From contig DQVG01000041.1 of assembly GCA_015661865.1 (NCBI GenBank), positions 1 through 6,745 on the forward strand: a stretch of DNA of 6,745 nt. Reading direction: 5' to 3'. Of this stretch, positions 1 through 5,713 are shown piece after piece. The stretch is from Desulfurobacteriaceae bacterium (lineage in GTDB: Bacteria > Aquificota > Aquificia > Desulfurobacteriales > DQVG01). The translations under genes were made by a program, and so were the position numbers. Every line of letters begins with the position of its first letter. Position 1 is the stretch's first letter. Under the pieces are notes generated by a model that saw only the letters and a program-made list of their open reading frames with translations, did no database searches and was not told where the DNA came from.

Positions 1-423
1 CGATTTTCCATAATTAAAGTAAGGAACAATTTCGTAAAAAAATTTTTCATGTTTGTGAATGTTAATTATATTTAATAATTGATTTAAATCTGATTTATTT
101 ACTAAAGAAAAAGGAACTGTTTTATTATCTATTAAAAACTTTTTATTTTTTAAATCAAGATATACTACATTTTTTACATTTTCCTTTAAATTACTATATT
201 CCTTTAAAACAAAAGAAATATACTTTGCAGTTGCATTTACTAAAGATAGTTGATGAGAAGTTATTAAATTTTGTCTAAATCTAATATCTTTTTTATAACT
301 AACAAAAAATAAATATATAAATCCTAATGTAAATAGTAAATAAATAAGAAATAAAATAACAATATATTTTTTCTCTTTTATATTAAAAATTACTTTGAAA
401 AAATATTTTATATTTCTAAACAC
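1..423 (-). CDS. Membrane-anchored sensor protein, 3'-truncated by window edge
   Basis: The frame is open from a GTG at 423 to the window edge, giving 141 residues with no stop. The first 19 residues are basic and aromatic, residues about 20-42 form one strong membrane segment (IVILFLIYLLFTLGFIYLFF), and the rest is hydrophilic and probably external. This external part has a helix-rich stretch (about 50-80), then strands around NVVYLD and FLIDN, ending near EIVPYFNYG. That order, an N-terminal anchor followed by an external helix and a sheet, is the layout of Cache-type sensors, but the domain is incomplete and the assignment is tentative. GTG is chosen because an AGGGG sequence sits 7-8 nt upstream and the gap to the preceding stop is only 11 bp. 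No upstream ATG exists in this frame. The output domain (kinase, GGDEF, EAL or chemoreceptor) lies beyond position 1 and cannot be told. It is the last visible gene of the operon. Confidence 0.75.
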   Translation of the reverse strand, partial: MFRNIKYFFKVIFNIKEKKYIVILFLIYLLFTLGFIYLFFVSYKKDIRFRQNLITSHQLSLVNATAKYISFVLKEYSNLKENVKNVVYLDLKNKKFLIDNKTVPFSLVNKSDLNQLLNIINIHKHEKFFYEIVPYFNYGKS

Positions 424-430
424 AGTAATT

Positions 431-436
431 ACCCCT
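431..436 (-). promoter_or_regulatory. Ribosome binding site deciding the GTG start at 423
   Basis: On the minus strand AGGGGT (436-431) overlaps the TAG stop of the preceding gene and lies 7 nt before the GTG at 423. It is one of the few G-rich runs here and supports the GTG as the real start. Confidence 0.5.
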
Positions 437-1454
437 AGTAAATTTCATCTGAGGCAAAAAGCAAACTTAAGGGTATTTTTTTATTTATTTTTTTAAATGA
501 ATTTAAATTTATAATAATTTTCTTTTTGTTTTCCTTTTGAACTTTTAAAAGAGAAATTGGATACCCTTGAAGCAATTTTGAAGCTAAAACTCCAGCTTTA
601 TATCCCATATCCCAAAAATCACAAGACACCCCTAAAGTTAAACCTAATTCAACCCATGTATCCGCAAAACCCAAAAGGCCCTTATTATAATATTTCTGAG
701 TTATATTTATAATGGAAGGAGCTCCAATATAACCATTTTTAGATTTTCTCAATTTAAATACAGCATGAATGGAAAATTTATTATTTTTCTTTTTATTTAA
801 ATCCTTTAAAAAAGATAAATAACTTTCTAAAGTGCTAAATGTATATATAGTAGTTTTTTTTAAATAATTAGGATTATTTTTTAAATAATCCAAAGCCTGA
901 GATAAAACTGCTTGACCTGTGATATCGTTAGATACTAAAAAAGGATATTTTTTTTGATTACCAAAAACAAAAATTCCCGTTGTTATAAGCTCATTTATAA
1001 AAAGGGGCTCTAAAACTCCTACTACATTATCTATTGGTCTTTCATGTTTATCAAATAGGTTAAATTGTTTATTATAAAAAGATAATTTTTGATTTATTCC
1101 AGAAAAAACTACAAAAAAGTTTTTTCCTTTTAAATAAGGAAGTAAAGATATTAGAGCTGGATCATCATATATAAAAACTACCTTTGGATAATTTTTATTT
1201 ATGAAAGATACTACTTTTTTTACTTTTTCCTTAAAACTTTTTTTAGTAGACTGTCTATAATTTAATTCAAAAAGTTTTTTTTCTATATTTTCAAAACCAT
1301 AATCTTTTAGAGCCTGTAAGGTTCCTTGATATTGATCTAAAACGCTTTTTTCTTTTAAATTATAAGAAAAAACAAAAACAAGTTTTGTCTTTGCAAAAGC
1401 TATTGTAAAAATTAGAAAAAATAAAGTTAAAAATTTAAAAAACTTAAAACTCAT
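435..1454 (-). CDS. Periplasmic substrate-binding protein, ABC_sub_bind (TrpX-like) family
   Basis: This 339-residue protein has a Sec signal peptide (basic FKFFK, hydrophobic 8-19, likely cleavage after AFA at 19-21), so it is exported. It has the two-lobed type-1 binding-protein plan of the ABC_sub_bind family. The first strand is KLVFVFSY (24-31), followed by a helix QYQGTLQALKDYGF, a strand KVVFIYDDPA (91-100), VVFSGINQ (115-122) where the family has VFAGVSDP-like residues, and NVVGVLEP (143-150) for the usual NVTGV. The C-terminus, IINLNSFKKINKKIPLSLLF then ASDEIY, matches the family's closing [25 protein letters not shown]-type pattern and is the best diagnostic. Known members such as TrpX bind aromatic amino acids; the ligand here is unknown. 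No permease or ATPase is nearby, so a sensory role beside the upstream diguanylate cyclase is plausible. The start overlaps that gene by 11 nt and has AGGG 6 nt upstream. Confidence 0.85.
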   Translation of the reverse strand: MSFKFFKFLTLFFLIFTIAFAKTKLVFVFSYNLKEKSVLDQYQGTLQALKDYGFENIEKKLFELNYRQSTKKSFKEKVKKVVSFINKNYPKVVFIYDDPALISLLPYLKGKNFFVVFSGINQKLSFYNKQFNLFDKHERPIDNVVGVLEPLFINELITTGIFVFGNQKKYPFLVSNDITGQAVLSQALDYLKNNPNYLKKTTIYTFSTLESYLSFLKDLNKKKNNKFSIHAVFKLRKSKNGYIGAPSIINITQKYYNKGLLGFADTWVELGLTLGVSCDFWDMGYKAGVLASKLLQGYPISLLKVQKENKKKIIINLNSFKKINKKIPLSLLFASDEIY

Positions 1455-3246
1455 ACTCTACCCTATTTCCTCCCTTAGTTTTTGCTTTACAAAGAGCTTT
1501 GTAAGCTCTTTTAAGTAAAGTATCTAAACTATCAGAATCCTTTACCTGAGTAACTCCAAAAGAAATTGGAAAAGTTATTATTTTATTTTGATAAGGTACT
1601 CTAATATACATTAATTTTTCTCTTAATTTTTCTGCAACCTTAACAGCTTCCTTCAAAGATGTTTTAGGGAGTAAAATTATAAACTCTTCTCCACTATATC
1701 TGTATATAATATCTCCCTTTCTTAATAGGCCTTTAATAGTTTTTACAAGGGACTTTAAAACCCTATCTCCTGCATCATATCCATAAGCTTCATTTATATT
1801 TTTCAAATGATCAATATCTATCATAATAATACTAAAAGTATCTTTATGCCTTTTATATAATTTTAAATATTCTAAAAGATCATACTCTAATTTTTGCCTG
1901 TTAAAAGCTTTAGTTAAAGGATCTTGAATTGAATTTAGATAAAATTTTAAGGCTGTAATTATAGCTAAATTAATAATATCTATAAAATCTTTTAAGTTGT
2001 AAACACTATTAGAATTTTTACAGTTTGTAAAAATATAAAATATTTCAAAAGGTTTTAGAAAATATCTGACATAAATATTTTCATCTTCTTGGACTATATT
2101 TGTATCTTTAAATTTTTTTCGTATTTTATCCAGTGTATCTTCTTTAATAGTTATTTTATTATTTCCTGAAAACATAGTTATTTTTCTTTCAGTATCAAAA
2201 ATATAAATAATTATGTCTTGACAAGAAACAAAAAGTTTTAGTAGAGAAGAAATATCCTTAAGAATAGTTTTTATATCTTTATTTTCTTTTATTAAATCAA
2301 AAACGCTTAAAAATAAATTAATTTTTTCATTTTTTGATGTAAGATTAGAATAAATTTGAGATACTTTTTTGCAGATTTCTTTTGTAAAATACAAATTTAA
2401 ATTATTACATTGAAAAGAACCTTTATTTAAAAAGAAAAGAAGATTTTTGTAATCCTTGTAAACATTGTTATAAGCAAAATAAAAATCCATCAAAATTATC
2501 ATAATATATACTAAAATAATTCCAAATAAAATATTAAGGGTTTTATGGAAAACGTGATTAAGTAATATGTCTTCATCTATTTTATAGCTTATATTTATAC
2601 CTTTTATACCGGGTTTATCAAAATAATCGTAACTAATCTTATATTTTATAAATGAAATTTTATCTGATTTAGAAAATAAAAGTAGATAAATATCTTTTAA
2701 AAGACCTGTAAAAGATGTATCAACTATTGCAAATAAATAACCTTCTTGTTTATTTTCTTTATAATATGGAAATCCAATTAAAAAGCTATTTTGATAACCT
2801 AAAAAATTAGGATATAAGGGAGTTACTAAAAAGTTACTTTTATTTATCTTTTTTTTATAATTTTTTAAAATAGGTAAATATTCTTCTAAAGGTTTTAAGT
2901 TATAAAGACCTTTTTTAAATTTATAAAATTTTTTTATATTACCTTTTTTATCTAAAATTACTAAAGCATGAATATTATCATTTTGTTGCATAACAAACTT
3001 TAGTTCTTTTTTAGAATCTAAAACAGCAAAAAAAGATATATGTTCAAGAAGCTTTTTATAATTTTTTTTTAAAAGATAATAAGAATATTTTATATTTTGA
3101 GTAGCTATTTCTTTTGATCTTTTTGATGTTATTTTTAAATTAATAAAAAAAATAATAAGAAAAAATGTTATATTAAACATAAGAAAAGTTAAAAATTTAT
3201 AAACAATTATTTTACGAAATTTTATAATAAAATCTTTTAAATTCAT
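1444..3246 (-). CDS. Membrane diguanylate cyclase (Cache-like, GAF-like, GGDEF)
   Basis: This 600-residue protein is predicted to make cyclic di-GMP from two GTP at the inner membrane. TM segments lie at about 14-38 and 236-257. The external loop has Cache-like strands (ALVILDKKGNIKKF 94-107; FLIGFPYY then GYLFAIVDTSF 169-179). Residues about 308-430 look like a weak GAF domain. The GGDEF domain starts at DPLTKAFNR (442-450). D477 (metal), N485 and D494 (guanine contacts) and E520 fall at the same spacing as D327, N335, D344 and E370 of PleD. The signature is SGEEF (518-522), with Ser for the first Gly. The product-inhibition I-site RxxD is present as RKGD (509-512), five residues before the signature. 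The ATG shares ATGA with the stop of the FIST gene and has no clear Shine-Dalgarno, so translational coupling is likely. No EAL or HD-GYP domain is present. Confidence 0.92.
   Translation of the reverse strand: MNLKDFIIKFRKIIVYKFLTFLMFNITFFLIIFFINLKITSKRSKEIATQNIKYSYYLLKKNYKKLLEHISFFAVLDSKKELKFVMQQNDNIHALVILDKKGNIKKFYKFKKGLYNLKPLEEYLPILKNYKKKINKSNFLVTPLYPNFLGYQNSFLIGFPYYKENKQEGYLFAIVDTSFTGLLKDIYLLLFSKSDKISFIKYKISYDYFDKPGIKGINISYKIDEDILLNHVFHKTLNILFGIILVYIMIILMDFYFAYNNVYKDYKNLLFFLNKGSFQCNNLNLYFTKEICKKVSQIYSNLTSKNEKINLFLSVFDLIKENKDIKTILKDISSLLKLFVSCQDIIIYIFDTERKITMFSGNNKITIKEDTLDKIRKKFKDTNIVQEDENIYVRYFLKPFEIFYIFTNCKNSNSVYNLKDFIDIINLAIITALKFYLNSIQDPLTKAFNRQKLEYDLLEYLKLYKRHKDTFSIIMIDIDHLKNINEAYGYDAGDRVLKSLVKTIKGLLRKGDIIYRYSGEEFIILLPKTSLKEAVKVAEKLREKLMYIRVPYQNKIITFPISFGVTQVKDSDSLDTLLKRAYKALCKAKTKGGNRVEYEF
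1461..1474 (-). promoter_or_regulatory. Double ribosome binding site for the TrpX-like gene
   Basis: On the minus strand GGGAGG (1474-1469) and AGGG (1464-1461) lie 14 and 6 nt before the ATG at 1454, inside the end of the upstream coding region. This is the strongest Shine-Dalgarno-like match seen in the window. A hairpin (1485-1520) sits just upstream of it. Confidence 0.55.
1485..1520 (-). repeat. Bulged 15-bp hairpin before the TrpX-like gene
   Basis: AAAGAGCTT (1491-1499) and AAGCTCTTT (1503-1511) pair perfectly around a 3-nt loop. Outside them CTTTAC (1485-1490) pairs with GTAAAG (1515-1520), leaving only a TAA bulge (1512-1514). It lies in the last codons of the diguanylate cyclase gene and ends about 30 nt before the next start codon. 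No U-tract follows in the transcript, so it does not look like a terminator. A role in mRNA stability or in expression of the next gene is possible but inferred. Confidence 0.5.
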
Positions 3247-4361
3247 TTTTCGCCAAATACAAAAAATGTAGTAGTGAAATTGGAAACCTTGCTACCATCT
3301 TTTATAGGGAAAATTGGACCGAAATTAAAGGTTCCAAATATAGGTATACTATCAAATTTTTCCCAAATATATTTTACTTCTTCCTCAGAATCATCATACA
3401 ATATTTTTCCACATCCTGCACAAGAACTTATAAAGCCAGCTTGAATATAAGAAAAGTTTACAGACTTTGAAAATAGATCCAGTTTTAGCCTTATATCATT
3501 TATTCTTTCATCTTCATCTGGAACTACAAAACTAGCCTCGGTATTGGAAGGAATCCCTTCCAATACTTGGAAATATTTTTTTTCATAATTTATTGAAATT
3601 GGAGAAAAAGATCTTTTTTTACCTTTTATTTTTAAACCAAATAAAAATTGTAAAGCAACTTTTTCTTTTATATCTGCTTTTTCCAAAATTTCGCCAATAA
3701 AATCTAAAGCTTTCTTATTATTTATTTTTTTTATAAAAATTTCTTCACTTTCTGTAACTATAAGATCAAACAAGGGTTTTGTTTTTAAAGCTACCATATA
3801 GTCATAATAAAAATCTCCTTCAAATATTAAACCTACCATAGAGTCAGTACATACATTTAAATCAAAAAATTGATAAGTATTTTTAAATTCTAAAGAATCT
3901 CCAGATGCAAAGCCAAAAATGGGAATATTTTTATATTTTTCATTAAATATAGTTAAAATTTTTCCAACATTTGTAGCTATACTTTCCACAAATAAAAAGA
4001 TAAAAGAGGTATTTTTACTTATCAAACTTTGTAAATACAACCCGGCCTTTTTCTCATTATTTGTAGCTCTTTCAAATTTAAAAGGAATAACTTTACCCTT
4101 TTTTAAAAATAAAGCAACAATTAAAAACATCTTATTTGTTTCATAAGCTAATTTGTTAAAGATTACTCCTTCTACAGTTGATCCAATTATTGGAGTTGAA
4201 GGATAAAAATTCTTTAAAATGGATAAAACTGTATTGATTTTGACATCATCTTTTGAAAAAAGCAAAATTGCATCGGGATTTCTGGGAAATAGGGATATAA
4301 ATTCTAAAATTTCTTTTTTTGTTTCTGAAGAATACTTAAAAGCTTTCGTCTCCACAACCAT
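3243..4361 (-). CDS. FIST N- and C-domain sensory protein
   Basis: This soluble 372-residue protein has no signal peptide or membrane segment, so it should be cytoplasmic. The N-terminal FIST part shows AILLFSKDD (31-39), IIGSTVEGVIF (58-68, family pattern GCSTAG-like) and IPIFGFASGDS (146-156, where members have GG.AGD). The C-terminal FIST_C part shows ISSCAGCGKILY (311-322), normally SCAGRGR.L-like, and IPIFGTFNFGPIFP (339-352), normally P..GF.T.GEI.P-like. The length fits a complete FIST_N plus FIST_C protein. FIST proteins are described as sensory modules proposed to bind small ligands such as amino acids; many are fused to or sit beside signalling genes. Here the stop overlaps the diguanylate cyclase start by 4 nt, so the two are probably made together. 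The start has GGAG 9 nt upstream. The Arg-to-Cys change gives a CxxC (314-317). The ligand is not known. Confidence 0.88.
   Translation of the reverse strand: MVVETKAFKYSSETKKEILEFISLFPRNPDAILLFSKDDVKINTVLSILKNFYPSTPIIGSTVEGVIFNKLAYETNKMFLIVALFLKKGKVIPFKFERATNNEKKAGLYLQSLISKNTSFIFLFVESIATNVGKILTIFNEKYKNIPIFGFASGDSLEFKNTYQFFDLNVCTDSMVGLIFEGDFYYDYMVALKTKPLFDLIVTESEEIFIKKINNKKALDFIGEILEKADIKEKVALQFLFGLKIKGKKRSFSPISINYEKKYFQVLEGIPSNTEASFVVPDEDERINDIRLKLDLFSKSVNFSYIQAGFISSCAGCGKILYDDSEEEVKYIWEKFDSIPIFGTFNFGPIFPIKDGSKVSNFTTTFFVFGEK
3541..3566 (-). repeat. Perfect 11-bp inverted repeat inside the FIST gene
   Basis: GTATTGGAAGG (3541-3551) and CCTTCCAATAC (3556-3566) are exact reverse complements separated by 4 nt. 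They lie in codons for VLEGIPSNT of the FIST protein. The transcript can form a stable hairpin that is locally G+C-rich for this region. No U-run follows, so it is not a classical terminator. It may be a coincidence of coding sequence or an mRNA structure. Confidence 0.5.
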
Positions 4362-4370
4362 TTAAACAGT

Positions 4371-4374
4371 CTCC
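4371..4374 (-). promoter_or_regulatory. Ribosome binding site for the FIST gene
   Basis: GGAG on the minus strand (4374-4371) lies 9 nt before the ATG at 4361, within the 17-bp gap after the upstream stop. It supports this start. Confidence 0.55.
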
Positions 4375-4378
4375 ATAA

Positions 4379-5713
4379 TTAATTATTATTTTTTTTATTT
4401 TTATTTTGTTTTAGGAAATAAAGCTGAAGTTTAAGTTCGGCAATTTTACTATTTTTTGCCTTTAAAAGAAGTTTTAATTCATTGATAAGATCTTCAAGAT
4501 GATTTTTTTCCTTTTTAAGCTTATTAATTTGTTTATTAAATATTGTTAAGTCTTCTAAAAGTAGTAATTTTATAGTATTAAGTATAGGAAAGATTTTGAA
4601 TTTAACGAATTTATCTTTTAACTTTAAAGATATTTCTTGATAAGAATTTAAATCTTTAAAGTAATTTTCATAAAAACCTATAGGATCTTTCAAATTTAAA
4701 TTTTTTAAAAAATTCAAAATTGTTTTAAATTCTTTAGGGGAATCTATATAATATTTCCATTTATCTAAATTCATAGACAAAATTTGGCCATCTTCGGAAA
4801 AAATTATATAAGGAACAGTTTCTAGCTTTTTTGATAAATACCTTATATCTATGGTTTCTATATGTTTACCAAAAAGATATTTCCAAATTAAAATAAGATA
4901 CAAAATAGCGAAAAATATGTAAGTACTTAAAAATAATATCAAAAATCTTGTTAAATCAATTTGATGAATAAAATAATAGTCCTTATATTTTTCTAAATAT
5001 ATATATTTTCCATTTTTAAAAATTTTTCTTTCCCTTATTAAATCCTTTAAAATTTTAGTATCATAATTTGAATTTATAACTATATAATCCCCAATATCCT
5101 TTATGGGAGCATATTTAATATACTCTTTATATATTTTGGGAACAATTACAGGACCATCATAAATTTGCTTTACTTCAATAAGGCCAATTATTTGATTATT
5201 ATAATAAATTGGATTTATACCAGCAAACTCAAATCCATACTCTCCCGGTTTTAAAAAATACCCACCTACCCCAGCAGATAAAACTTTTTGAAGACTTAAG
5301 TCTTTAACTACTTTAAATAATCCTTTATCACTTTCTTTGTAAAAGGGCATATCTATAAGTTTCACAAGATTAGGATTATAAATTTCCATTTTTATATTTT
5401 CATCTGGCAAAAAAAATTGACTTAATAAACTTTTTAATGGCTCTAAATTTTGATTACTTATATATTCTTTTATTTTTTCATTTTCACTTAAAGATAAGCT
5501 CAATTTATAAAGGATTTTAGAATGAAAAAGATAATCTTTTATAAAATCCTTGCATTGACTTGGAGAAAGAAAATAAATGGAGGCTTTTAAAATAAAATAT
5601 CCAACTGCAACTATTCCTAGTAAATTTAAAAAAAATATAAAAATTTTATTTTTATGTTTTTTTAACTTTTCCTTTAATCCTAAAATATTACTTATTATTA
5701 AGTTAGTATCCAT
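4379..5713 (-). CDS. Two-TM membrane sensor with PAS-like and coiled-coil ends, no output domain
   Basis: This 444-residue protein has a short basic N-terminus, TM1 at about 24-49, an external domain (about 50-254), TM2 at about 255-280 and a cytoplasmic tail. The external part has a Cache-like core: a glycine-rich turn (AGVGGYFLKPGEYGFEF, 147-163) followed by AGINPIYYNNQIIGLIEVKQ (164-183), the strand-turn-strand pattern in which a ligand pocket is usually built. After TM2 comes a PAS-like segment (about 294-390: VPYIIFSEDGQILSMN at 300-315, later KFVKFKIFPI). A coiled coil rich in Lys, Glu and Leu follows (about 390-437), with a KNKKNNN tail. No HATPase, H-box, GGDEF, EAL, HAMP or chemoreceptor signature is visible, so it must act through a partner. 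Its ATG overlaps the end of the binding-protein gene by 16 nt in another frame. It may receive a signal from that protein and pass it on through the coiled coil; this is inference. Confidence 0.75.
   Translation of the reverse strand: MDTNLIISNILGLKEKLKKHKNKIFIFFLNLLGIVAVGYFILKASIYFLSPSQCKDFIKDYLFHSKILYKLSLSLSENEKIKEYISNQNLEPLKSLLSQFFLPDENIKMEIYNPNLVKLIDMPFYKESDKGLFKVVKDLSLQKVLSAGVGGYFLKPGEYGFEFAGINPIYYNNQIIGLIEVKQIYDGPVIVPKIYKEYIKYAPIKDIGDYIVINSNYDTKILKDLIRERKIFKNGKYIYLEKYKDYYFIHQIDLTRFLILFLSTYIFFAILYLILIWKYLFGKHIETIDIRYLSKKLETVPYIIFSEDGQILSMNLDKWKYYIDSPKEFKTILNFLKNLNLKDPIGFYENYFKDLNSYQEISLKLKDKFVKFKIFPILNTIKLLLLEDLTIFNKQINKLKKEKNHLEDLINELKLLLKAKNSKIAELKLQLYFLKQNKNKKNNN

Noticed and set aside
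3062..3070. Run of nine T (nine A in the transcript) in the cyclase gene, with 8-nt runs at other places
   Set aside because: It could in principle cause slippage or phase variation, but such runs are expected at this base composition and are in Lys codons of an intact frame.
3919..4146. Plus-strand open frame of 75 codons
   Set aside because: It lies antisense inside the well-supported FIST gene, has no family resemblance, and A+T-rich antisense frames of this size arise by chance.
4362..4378. Possible internal promoter or terminator between the membrane sensor and FIST genes
   Set aside because: The gap is only 17 bp and holds a ribosome binding site; no hairpin with a T-run and no separable -35/-10 pair can be argued in such A+T-rich DNA.
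5291..5304. Self-complementary 14-nt sequence AAGACTTAAGTCTT
   Set aside because: It lies within the membrane-sensor coding region, has no loop and no neighbouring promoter, and short A+T-rich palindromes are common here. I saw no second copy.
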